Positions 5,390 through 11,830 of a stretch of DNA of 11,830 nt are shown here, one piece after another. Below the pieces are notes generated by a model. That model was not told the origin of the DNA. It worked only from the letters and a program-made list of their open reading frames with translations, and ran no database searches. The translations under genes were made by a program, and so were the position numbers. Origin of the DNA: Spirochaetales bacterium (lineage in GTDB: Bacteria > Spirochaetota > Spirochaetia > SZUA-6 > DRHE01); assembly GCA_016935715.1 (NCBI GenBank), contig JAFGQJ010000297.1, positions 1 to 11,830 on the forward strand. The letters are read 5' to 3'. How positions within the stretch are numbered: the stretch's first letter is position 1; each line of letters opens with the position of its first letter.

Positions 5390-7933
5390 CTATACCTTTC
5401 GCCCCAGAGCCCTCAGGCCGTTGAAGATTACCAGGAGGCTCGCCCCCATGTCGGCCAGGACGGCCATCCACAGGGTAGTGAATCCCAGAGGGGTCAGGGC
5501 GATGAAGAGCGTTTTGATGAGAATCGAGAAGGAGATGTTCTGTTTGACCAGCCGCAGAGCTCTCCGTCCCAGACGAACCGCCAGGGGCAGCTTGCTCAGA
5601 TCGTCGGACATCAGGGCCACATCCGCGGTTTCCAGCGCCGCGTCGGCGCCGGCCACTCCCATTGCGATCCCCACCGTGGCCGTTGCCAGGGCCGGTGCGT
5701 CGTTTATTCCGTCGCCCACCATGGCCGCGCTCCCGTGCCTGTCCACCAGCTCCCGAACGGCCGCGACTTTGTCCTCCGGCAGCAGCTCGGCCCTGCAGGC
5801 GTCGATCCCGATCTGCTCCCCGATCGCCCTCGCCGTGGAGCGATTGTCTCCGGTCAGCAGGACCGTGTGCTCCACACCGAGCTGCTTCAGGCTTTTCAGG
5901 GCTTCCCTGGATTCATCCCTCGGCTGATCCGCCACCGCGATGATCCCGAGGATGCTCCGCCCATCGCCCAGAATCACCGCGGTATTGCCCTGCTTTTCCA
6001 GGCCGTCCAGCCGGGCGTCGAGCTCGGGGTAGCACCAGCCCATCTCCTCGAACAGGCGGTGATTGCCGATGTAGTAGCGCCTGCCCCCGACGGCGGCCGC
6101 GGCCCCCCTGCCGGGGAGGGCTTGGAATTCCTCGGCCGGAGGTGCCTGTATCCCCCTGCCCCGTGCTTCGGCCAGAATGGCCGCAGCCAGATGATGCTCG
6201 GAGCGGGACTCGATGCCGGAGGCGACGCGCAGAACCTCATCCTCCTTCGAATCGTTCAGGGCGATCACGGAGTTGACCGCCAGCCTGCCCCGGGTCAGGG
6301 TTCCGGTCTTGTCGAAGGCGAAGGCCTTGACCGACCCGATCGCCTCCAGGAAAACACCTCCCTTGAACAGGATTCCGTCCCGGGCAGCCCGGGCCAGGGC
6401 GCTGACGATGGTCACCGGCGTGGAGATCACCAATGCGCAGGGACAGGCGACCACCAGCAGAACCAGGGCCCTGTAGAACCACGTGCCCCACGAGGCGCCT
6501 GCCAGCAGCGGCGGCGCAACGGCCATCACGGCGGCGATCACCACGACCGCCGGCGTGTAGTAACGCGCGAAACGGTCGACGAAGCTCTGGGACGGGGCTT
6601 TGCGGGAATGGGCCTCCTCCACGCTGCGGATGATGCGCGACAGGGTCGTGTCCCCCACGTGCCTGGTGACCCGTATCTCCAGATAGCCGCCGCCATTGAT
6701 GGTGCCGCCGAACACCTCATCCCCGGTGGTTTTCGAGACCGGCAGCGACTCTCCGGTGATCGGGGACTGGTCGATTTCAGAGGAGCCCTGGACCACCGTG
6801 CCGTCCAGGGGCACCCGCTCCCCCGGCCGGAGGGTCACGACCTGCCCGATCTCGATCTGCTCCACCGGCACCACTTTCTCCTCTCCCCCCACGTTCACGC
6901 GAGCCACATTGGGGGCGAGCTCCATCAGGCTCCTGATGGAGCGACGGGCCCGATTCATGCTGTAGGACTCCAGCAGGTTGGCCAGGGAGAAGAGGAAGAT
7001 CACCGTCGCTCCTTCCAACCACTCGCCGATCACCGCCGCCCCGATCACGGCCAGGGTCATGAGCACGTTGATGTCCAGGGTGAGGTTGCGCAGGGCGTGG
7101 AAACCTCTGCGGGCTACCATCCATCCTCCGCAGGCGATCGCCGCGCCGTACACGGCGGTCGTTGCGACCGGATCGACCCGGGCCAGCGACAATCCGAAGC
7201 CAGTCGCGGTCAGCAGACCCGAAAGGATGGTCAAAAGCAGACGGCTGTGCCTGGCCCAGAATCCCGTGGGCCGTTCTGCTTCCACCTTCTCCCTGCGGGG
7301 GCTCATCTTGATCTGCCGCAGAGCCTGTTCGATCCGCTGCGCAGTGGTCGTGTGGAAGACGGTCAGCTTCTGGGAGACCAGGTTGAACTCCAGGTCCAGC
7401 ACCCCCTCCAAGCCGCCGAGCTTCCTGCGGATCAGGGTGATCTCCTCATCGCAATCCATCTCCGGGATGTAGAACACCTCCGCATGACGATGATCCGCCG
7501 CGGGGCTGGAAGCCCCGTAGCCCAAGTGCTCGATCTCCCGGCCGATGGTCTGCGGGTCGATGCGCAGGGGATCGTACTCCACCTCCAGCGTGGCCGCCGG
7601 GAAGTTTGCTGCCACCCATAAAACCCCGTCCTTGCGGGAGAGCATCCTCTCTATCGTGGATGCGCAGTCGGCGCAATCCAGCCCCTGCAGGTGCAGCCGG
7701 TCATGGGCGAAGCTGCGCTCCAACTCGATTCCCAGATCCCGCACCTCCTTCTCCACCGTCGCCATATCCGTCAGGGCGGGATCGAGGCGCAGGCTCAGGA
7801 TTCTTCCCTGCTCCGAGAGCTCCGCCGACTCCACCCCCTTGATCCTGCCCGTCATCTGCTGCAACCGCGCACGGCAGTGGGCGCAGCTCTCATTCTTCGG
7901 CAGGAGAATCGGAACGTCCAATCGAAGCTGCAT
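5390..7933 (-). CDS. Zn/Cd/Pb-type P1B heavy-metal-translocating ATPase
   Basis: This encodes 847 residues and exports divalent soft metals across the inner membrane using ATP. Three N-terminal ferredoxin-like (HMA-type) modules are visible: CAHC (17-20), CADC (87-90) and a third with PEMDCDEE (157-164), the last as seen in ZntA/CadA proteins. The core has actuator TGES (393-396), CPC in the transmembrane ion site followed by ALVISTPV (497-506, the Zn/Cd/Pb signature), DKTGTLT with phosphorylated D541, TGDN (694-697) and GDGINDAP (740-747). K807 (SILIKTLF) and D828 (AVLADMG) match the P1B-2 transport site. Oddity: the normally invariant SEHP reads SEHH (578-581). The start ATG at 7933 is bounded by an in-frame TAA 12 bases upstream and has no Shine-Dalgarno. 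The final NGLRALGRKV is the usual C-terminus. Copper specificity is unlikely. Confidence 0.95.
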   Translation of the reverse strand: MQLRLDVPILLPKNESCAHCRARLQQMTGRIKGVESAELSEQGRILSLRLDPALTDMATVEKEVRDLGIELERSFAHDRLHLQGLDCADCASTIERMLSRKDGVLWVAANFPAATLEVEYDPLRIDPQTIGREIEHLGYGASSPAADHRHAEVFYIPEMDCDEEITLIRRKLGGLEGVLDLEFNLVSQKLTVFHTTTAQRIEQALRQIKMSPRREKVEAERPTGFWARHSRLLLTILSGLLTATGFGLSLARVDPVATTAVYGAAIACGGWMVARRGFHALRNLTLDINVLMTLAVIGAAVIGEWLEGATVIFLFSLANLLESYSMNRARRSIRSLMELAPNVARVNVGGEEKVVPVEQIEIGQVVTLRPGERVPLDGTVVQGSSEIDQSPITGESLPVSKTTGDEVFGGTINGGGYLEIRVTRHVGDTTLSRIIRSVEEAHSRKAPSQSFVDRFARYYTPAVVVIAAVMAVAPPLLAGASWGTWFYRALVLLVVACPCALVISTPVTIVSALARAARDGILFKGGVFLEAIGSVKAFAFDKTGTLTRGRLAVNSVIALNDSKEDEVLRVASGIESRSEHHLAAAILAEARGRGIQAPPAEEFQALPGRGAAAAVGGRRYYIGNHRLFEEMGWCYPELDARLDGLEKQGNTAVILGDGRSILGIIAVADQPRDESREALKSLKQLGVEHTVLLTGDNRSTARAIGEQIGIDACRAELLPEDKVAAVRELVDRHGSAAMVGDGINDAPALATATVGIAMGVAGADAALETADVALMSDDLSKLPLAVRLGRRALRLVKQNISFSILIKTLFIALTPLGFTTLWMAVLADMGASLLVIFNGLRALGRKV

Positions 7934-7939
7934 GGTACG

Positions 7940-7968
7940 AATTTACAAAGCATTACCAGAGCGGTCAA
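7940..7968 (-). promoter_or_regulatory. Sigma70-like promoter of the ATPase gene, probably leaderless
   Basis: The minus strand reads TTGACC (7968-7963), a 17-base spacer and TAAATT (7945-7940). The A of the ATG at 7933 is the seventh base after the -10 box, where transcription would normally start. With no Shine-Dalgarno, a leaderless mRNA is the simplest reading. The -35 overlaps the inverted repeat at 7959-7981. Confidence 0.5.
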
Positions 7969-7981
7969 ATATATTCCGCTC
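7959..7981. promoter_or_regulatory. Candidate operator of the ATPase promoter
   Basis: Perfect inverted repeat GAGCGG-N11-CCGCTC with an A/T-rich spacer (TCAAATATATT). It covers the -35 box of the ATPase promoter, a position suited to repression. No regulator gene for it lies in the window. Confidence 0.5.
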
Positions 7982-8023
7982 CCCCCGGCTTCCTGCCCTA
8001 CCCACCCCGGCCCTCTTGGTGTA

Positions 8024-8049
8024 GACTGCAGTCATCCATGACGGATGAC
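8024..8049 (+). promoter_or_regulatory. Palindrome and start-codon hairpin of the dehydratase gene
   Basis: GACTGCAGTC (8024-8033) is a perfect 10-base palindrome. Overlapping it, GTCATCC (8031-8037) and GGATGAC (8043-8049) form a 7-bp perfect stem whose 5-base loop ATGAC contains the ATG start at 8038. No Shine-Dalgarno is present. A weak -10-like TAGACT (8022-8027) lies 10 bases before the ATG, with no convincing -35. Confidence 0.55.
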
Positions 8050-9024
8050 CAAAAACCGGAAGCCCCCGATCCAAAAGCCCCCGATCTGGAGGCCATCCGA
8101 GCCGCGGCCGAGCGGATCCGCCCTTACGCCCACCGGACCCCCGTTCTTACCTCCTCCAGCCTGAATGCCATGGGAGGGGCGGAGCTGTTCTTCAAGTGCG
8201 AGAATCTTCAGAAGGTGGGTGCATTCAAGTTCCGCGGTGCCGCCAACACGGTGTTCTCCCTGTCCGACGCCGAGGCCTCCAGAGGTGTGGCCACCCACTC
8301 ATCGGGGAACCACGCCCAGGCCCTGGCTCTGGCCTCCCGCCTGAGGGGTGTCCCGGCCCACATCGTGATGCCCGAGAACTCGCCTAGGGTCAAAGTGGCG
8401 GCTGTGCGGGGCTACGGCGCCCGCATCATCTTCTGCCCTCCGACGCAGAGGGATCGGGAACAAACCCTCGAGAAGGTGGTTGCCCGGACCGGGGCGGTGT
8501 TCATCCACCCGTACGACAATCCGGGGATCATCGCCGGTCAGGGCACCTGCGCCATGGAATTGATGGAACAGGTACCGGACCTCGACACCGTGATTGCTCC
8601 CGTGGGAGGCGGGGGGCTGGTGAGCGGAACGGCCCTTGCCTGCCGCTTTATCAGGCCGGTCATCCGGGTCATCGGTGTGGAACCGAAGGGGGCGGACGAC
8701 GCCTTCCGCTCGCTTCGCGACGGGCGCATCTACCCGTCGGAAAACCCCCGAACAATTGCCGATGGTCTGCGTACCTCCCTCGGCACCCTGACTTTCCCGA
8801 TCATCCGCCGCTACGTCGAGCGGATCGTGACCGTGGAGGAGGAGTCGATCGTCGAGGCCATGCGGGCCGTCTGGGAGAGAATGAAGATCCTGATCGAACC
8901 CTCGGCGGCCGTGCCCTTCGCAGCAGTCCTGGAGGGGAAATTGGAGAGGAGGAGCCGGCGCATCGGCATCATCCTGTCCGGCGGCAACGTGGACCTGGAC
9001 GGCCTGCCCTGGCTCGACGCTTAG
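8038..9024 (+). CDS. PLP-dependent serine/threonine dehydratase or serine racemase family enzyme
   Basis: This encodes 328 residues of the fold-type II PLP enzyme family, which deaminates serine/threonine or 3-hydroxyaspartate, or racemises serine. The PLP Schiff-base lysine is K64 (KVGAFKFRGA). The substrate loop SSGNH is at 88-92, the phosphate-binding GGGGL at 190-194, and S314 in LSGGN contacts the pyridine nitrogen. E215, A219 and D221 (GVEPKGADD) match the divalent-metal site of serine racemase-type members. There is no C-terminal ACT domain, so it is not the feedback-regulated biosynthetic IlvA. About 18 extra N-terminal residues (KPEAPDPKAPD) precede the usual start of similarity. ATG 8038 is the only reasonable start, but it lacks a Shine-Dalgarno and sits in a hairpin loop. 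It heads a probable operon with the aminotransferase 46 bases downstream. Exact substrate is undecided. Confidence 0.9.
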   Translation: MTDDQKPEAPDPKAPDLEAIRAAAERIRPYAHRTPVLTSSSLNAMGGAELFFKCENLQKVGAFKFRGAANTVFSLSDAEASRGVATHSSGNHAQALALASRLRGVPAHIVMPENSPRVKVAAVRGYGARIIFCPPTQRDREQTLEKVVARTGAVFIHPYDNPGIIAGQGTCAMELMEQVPDLDTVIAPVGGGGLVSGTALACRFIRPVIRVIGVEPKGADDAFRSLRDGRIYPSENPRTIADGLRTSLGTLTFPIIRRYVERIVTVEEESIVEAMRAVWERMKILIEPSAAVPFAAVLEGKLERRSRRIGIILSGGNVDLDGLPWLDA

Positions 9025-9030
9025 CGCCCG

Positions 9031-9047
9031 GGGGAGCACGGCTCCCC
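9031..9047 (+). other. Intercistronic hairpin
   Basis: GGGGAGC-ACG-GCTCCCC forms a perfect 7-bp GC-rich stem between the dehydratase stop and the aminotransferase Shine-Dalgarno. No T tract follows, so it is not a terminator. It may be an mRNA-stability or processing element. Confidence 0.6.
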
Positions 9048-9054
9048 GCAGCAG

Positions 9055-9061
9055 AAGGAGG
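9055..9061 (+). promoter_or_regulatory. Shine-Dalgarno for the aminotransferase GTG start
   Basis: AAGGAGG with a 9-base spacer to GTG at 9071; it supports this non-ATG start. Confidence 0.75.
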
Positions 9062-9070
9062 ATTGTACAG

Positions 9071-10303
9071 GTGAACAGCAGGCAACTCTCGCAACGCATC
9101 GAAGGATTCAGGCGGCTGAAGCTCGACCTGGACATGACCCGGGGGAAGCCGGGACCGGAACAGCTGGACATCTGCAACGGGATGCTGGGGATAGTCGATG
9201 AGCACAACTACCGCACTCCCTCGGGTCTCGATGTCCGCAACTACGGAGGACTGGACGGCTTTCCCGAAGTCAAGCAGCTGTTCGCCGACTATCTGGAGGT
9301 GAGCCCCGAGGAGGTGATCATCGGCGGCAATGCCAGCCTCAACCTGATGTACGATGCGGTGGCTCAGATGATGACCCACAGCACCTCGGGAGGCGGGGAA
9401 CCCTGGTTCGGGCGGAAGACCAGGTTCCTCTGCCCGGTTCCCGGCTACGACAGGCATTTCTCCGTCTGCGAGCATTTCGGGATCGAGATGATCCCGGTCG
9501 CCCTCAACAGCGACGGCCCGGACATGGAGGTGGTGGAGGATCTGGTGAGCAGGGATGCGGCTGTCCGGGGGATGTGGTGCGTTCCCAAGTACAGCAACCC
9601 GTCGGGAGTGGTCTATTCCGACGCCACGGTGCAGCGCCTGGCCTCCATGGAAACCGCGGCTGCGGACTTCCGCATCCTCTGGGACAACGCCTATACGGTC
9701 CACCATCTGGGCGGGGGACCGGCCCCGCTGAAAAACATCCTGCAGTCCTGCAAGCAGGCGGGGAACCCCGAGCGGGTGCTGATCTTCGGCTCCACCTCGA
9801 AGGTGTCCTTCCCCGGCGCCGGGATCGCCCTGCTGGCGGGCAGCAAGGCGAATATGGAGTGGACGCGGAGCCGGCTTCGCCCTCAGACGATCGGGCCGGA
9901 CAAGATCAACATGCTGCGCCATCTGCTGTATTTCAAAGACATGCAGGGCATCCTGGCGCACATGGACAAGCACGCCCGGATCATCGCCCCGAAATTCCAG
10001 GCCGTTCAGGAGATCCTGGAGCGGGAGCTCGGCGGCGGAGATCTGGCCACCTGGACGCGGCCCCAGGGGGGATATTTCATCAGCCTGGATACGAGGCCCG
10101 GATGCGCCGCCGCCGTGGTCGCCATGGCCGGGGAGCTGGGGGTGAAGTTCACGAAGGCCGGGGCCACCTGGCCCTACGGCAAGGATCCGCGGGACAGCAA
10201 CATCCGCATCGCCCCCACCCTGCCCTCTCTGGAGGAGATCCGCGGCGCCACCGAGGTGCTGGCGGTCTGCATCCGGCAGGTGAGCGCAGGAGCCGGCGCA
10301 TGA
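9071..10303 (+). CDS. AspT-type aspartate aminotransferase (fold-type I PLP enzyme)
   Basis: This encodes 410 residues resembling the distinct aspartate aminotransferase group typified by Corynebacterium glutamicum AspT. That group exchanges amino groups between aspartate and 2-oxoglutarate. Group hallmarks are TRGKPGPEQLD (23-33), RNYGGLDGFPE (56-66), CPVPGYDRHF (121-130) and AGATWPYGKDP (363-373). The PLP-binding lysine is K244 (GSTSKVSFPGAG). N176 (YSNPSG), D205 (WDNAY) and the carboxylate-binding R379 (NIRIAP) are also present. Length is near the family norm, without N-terminal helix-turn-helix, so it is not a MocR regulator. Start GTG at 9071 has a strong Shine-Dalgarno. It lies 46 bases after the dehydratase gene and overlaps the next gene by ATGA, so it is the middle gene of a probable three-gene operon. 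Substrate preference is inferred from family. Confidence 0.92.
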   Translation: MNSRQLSQRIEGFRRLKLDLDMTRGKPGPEQLDICNGMLGIVDEHNYRTPSGLDVRNYGGLDGFPEVKQLFADYLEVSPEEVIIGGNASLNLMYDAVAQMMTHSTSGGGEPWFGRKTRFLCPVPGYDRHFSVCEHFGIEMIPVALNSDGPDMEVVEDLVSRDAAVRGMWCVPKYSNPSGVVYSDATVQRLASMETAAADFRILWDNAYTVHHLGGGPAPLKNILQSCKQAGNPERVLIFGSTSKVSFPGAGIALLAGSKANMEWTRSRLRPQTIGPDKINMLRHLLYFKDMQGILAHMDKHARIIAPKFQAVQEILERELGGGDLATWTRPQGGYFISLDTRPGCAAAVVAMAGELGVKFTKAGATWPYGKDPRDSNIRIAPTLPSLEEIRGATEVLAVCIRQVSAGAGA

Positions 10304-11830
10304 GGCCGGCCGGCCGCCTGCCCGGTGCTCCCCGGCGCCTGCTGCTTGTTCTGATCGTCCTCGGGGCCGGGGCGTCGGGCTTCGCTCCAGAGGCTTCAGC
10401 ACAGCCCCACAGCATCACGATCCTGCATCCCATCGTGGTTCCCGAACTGCCTGAGAACCGGGCACTGATCGACAGGGTGATCCTCCAGGCCGCCGCCCGA
10501 GCCAACGATCTGTACGGGCAATACATCGACGTGGACTACGATCAGGGGTCCCGGCGGGCCGACTACTCGGTGCTCCCGACCGCCAGCTTCTCAGGGGCGG
10601 ACGGCACGTTCACGGCCCGGATCACCCGCAACCGGGATGAAACCGAGGGCGAGTCCGCAACCGCAATCGGCGAGATCGGCGCGGAGAGCGCGATCCACCT
10701 GGCGAACATGCTCTTCTACCTTTGGGGCTCCCTCAATGGCTACCTGGCCGAGCAGATGACCCGGGCCCCGGAGTACGTGGAGGAGATCCCCCTGGATCTG
10801 ACTTCCCGCTCCCTGTTCGGAACCGGCGGCATGCTGGCGCCCTGGTCGGTGGCCGTCAGGGCCGACTCCCGCATCCTCGTCGGGACCTCCACCGTCTGCC
10901 TGGAGATGGACCGCAGCTTCCGCGTGCTCGATCAGCCGGGAAGGGAGCTGTACGAGGCCGGGGAACAGGGCTACGGGAGCCTCGTGGCCGTGACCCCCGC
11001 CGGCACCGCCTTCTTCAAGAACCCGGGCGGCGGCAAGGTCGTCAAGTGGTTCGGCAGCGGGCTAAAGCCGCAGAGTTGGAGGATCGGCACCGAGTTCATG
11101 GGCTCCTTTACTGCCCTGGCGGACGGAAGCGCCCTGGTGACCCACGCCGGCATGCAGCAGACCCTGCGGCTGGAGGGCAGGAGGCCGGAGAGGGTGGAGT
11201 TCCTCTCCCGGCCGAATCTGTACTGCAGCGCGGTGGCCGGCGGGCCGGAGGGAAACATCTGGGTCTACTCGGTGGTCGAGCGCAAGGTGCGGATCTACAC
11301 GCCGGAGGGACGGCTGGTCGATTCGATCATCCCCCTGGACCCGGACAGAGCGGTCCCCACGCAGATGTCGGTGTATCCGGACGGAAGCTTCCTCTTCTTT
11401 GCCCGGGGATCGCTGTACCGCTTCCGCCGCAGCGGCATCCCCGTATGGCGCACCGACGATCTGCTGGGGCCGGGGGAGTTCGCCTCACTCTCCGGCGCCT
11501 GGGCCGCCGCGGATCCGAACACCGGCCTCATCTATCTGGCCGACGTGCAGGGCAGGAGGATCGTCAAGCTGCTGGATCGGGCTTACGCTGAAGCGCTCGG
11601 GATCCGCAATGAAAACGAGGAGCAGCTGATTCGCTGGAACCGGCAGCTACTGCGCGATCCCGATGACCTGGACGCCTTGAGGTACAAAGCGGAGCTGTAC
11701 GAGCGGATCGGGGCGATGGAGATGGCCCGTTCCATGTGGGAGGAGATCCTGGAGATCGATCCCTCCCGCGCCGAAGTCGAGGGGAAGCTCGACGAGATAG
11801 AGCTGGCCCGGCTTCTCCTGAGGGCCGCCG
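10300..11830 (+). CDS. Exported beta-propeller/TPR protein, 3' end beyond the window
   Basis: An open frame of 510 codons runs from ATG at 10300 to the window end with no stop. The ATG overlaps the aminotransferase stop as ATGA, so coupling is likely. A signal peptide is present (MRPAGRLPGAPRR then LLLVLIVLGAGA, cleavage near ASA|Q at 34). Residues about 36-160 form a mixed alpha/beta domain (ITILHPIVVPELPEN, then RRADYSVLPTASFSG, then AIHLANMLFYLWG), loosely like the N-terminal domain of TolB. About 160-430 has repeated short beta-strand blades with PEGNIWVYS, TPEGRLVDS and GLIYLADVQGRRIVKL, typical of NHL/YVTN-like propellers. From about 440 to the edge are helices like a TPR (DALRYKAELYERIGAMEMARSMWEEILEIDP). 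It is likely a periplasmic or lipid-free scaffold protein. Function is unknown, and the relation to the two PLP enzymes may be only transcriptional. Confidence 0.85.
   Translation, partial: MRPAGRLPGAPRRLLLVLIVLGAGASGFAPEASAQPHSITILHPIVVPELPENRALIDRVILQAAARANDLYGQYIDVDYDQGSRRADYSVLPTASFSGADGTFTARITRNRDETEGESATAIGEIGAESAIHLANMLFYLWGSLNGYLAEQMTRAPEYVEEIPLDLTSRSLFGTGGMLAPWSVAVRADSRILVGTSTVCLEMDRSFRVLDQPGRELYEAGEQGYGSLVAVTPAGTAFFKNPGGGKVVKWFGSGLKPQSWRIGTEFMGSFTALADGSALVTHAGMQQTLRLEGRRPERVEFLSRPNLYCSAVAGGPEGNIWVYSVVERKVRIYTPEGRLVDSIIPLDPDRAVPTQMSVYPDGSFLFFARGSLYRFRRSGIPVWRTDDLLGPGEFASLSGAWAAADPNTGLIYLADVQGRRIVKLLDRAYAEALGIRNENEEQLIRWNRQLLRDPDDLDALRYKAELYERIGAMEMARSMWEEILEIDPSRAEVEGKLDEIELARLLLRAA

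Noticed and set aside
4610..7621. Very long plus-strand open frame (about 1000 codons) opposite the ATPase and exported-protein genes
   Set aside because: It is low-complexity Gln/Gly/His/Arg-rich with no domain, and is antisense to genes with clear catalytic motifs. It is a by-product of GC-rich codon use.
5390..7933. Copper-exporting (CopA-type) assignment of the ATPase
   Set aside because: CPC followed by ALVISTPV, the MDCDEE module and the Lys/Asp pair in the last helices fit Zn/Cd/Pb pumps; the CopA-specific membrane residues are not seen.
8016..8031. TTGGTGTAGACTGCAG as a second sigma54 promoter for the dehydratase
   Set aside because: The GG to GC spacing is two bases too short and the -24 box lacks the CAC part, so it fails the strict sigma54 rule.
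8969..10402. Minus-strand open frame of 477 codons opposite the aminotransferase
   Set aside because: Antisense shadow of a well-conserved enzyme; its composition has no recognisable protein features.
10722..11591. Plus-strand open frame of 289 codons near the right end
   Set aside because: It lies in another frame inside the longer coupled gene starting at 10300, which has a signal peptide and propeller motifs and stays open to the window end.

Overview
GC-rich chromosomal DNA, probably from a spirochaete-like bacterium. The best taxonomic hint is the exported protein at 4640-5161: its signal peptide ends VFASGNKE, a form common in Spirochaeta/Treponema exported proteins. The call is moderate. 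The window carries ordinary metabolic genes around a compact two-component and metal-transport cluster. No rRNA, tRNA, CRISPR array or mobile element was seen.

Layout. 1-165 is a gene-free edge with a small A/T-flanked hairpin, probably a bidirectional terminator. 166-651 (-) is a DinB-fold metalloprotein. Divergent from it, 782-1897 (+) is an L-2-hydroxyglutarate-oxidase-like FAD enzyme. It ends in a 6-bp overlap with the convergent operon 4497-1892 (-), which encodes a membrane histidine kinase and an NtrC-class response regulator joined by an ATGA overlap. Upstream of the kinase on the same strand lie a sigma70-like promoter with three TACAAT boxes, a strong terminator, then 5161-4640 (-), a small exported Met/His/Gly-tailed protein. 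That gene is preceded by a near-consensus sigma54 (-24/-12) promoter and, further upstream, GGAAA/TTTCC inverted repeats placed like enhancer sites. Next is 7933-5390 (-), a Zn/Cd/Pb-type P1B ATPase with three N-terminal metal-binding-type domains. Divergent from it, 8038-9024, 9071-10303 and 10300 to beyond the window end (+) form a probable operon: a serine/threonine dehydratase-racemase family enzyme, an AspT-type aspartate aminotransferase, and an exported beta-propeller/TPR protein cut by the window edge.

How it works together (inference). The middle looks like a ZraPSR-style envelope-metal or envelope-stress circuit. A kinase with a Met/His-rich patch in its sensor domain would phosphorylate a GAFTGA-containing sigma54 activator. 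The activator would drive the exported small protein from the sigma54 promoter. That protein could bind metal or modulate the kinase, as ZraP does, but it is not a ZraP/CpxP homologue by eye. The adjacent ATPase would export Zn/Cd/Pb under a separate promoter and operator. This is the most interesting part of the window.

A second theme is that several first genes of transcription units (782, 7933, 8038) lack a Shine-Dalgarno and have -10-like boxes close to the start codon, suggesting leaderless or near-leaderless mRNAs. Downstream genes mostly have good ribosome binding sites or coupled starts.
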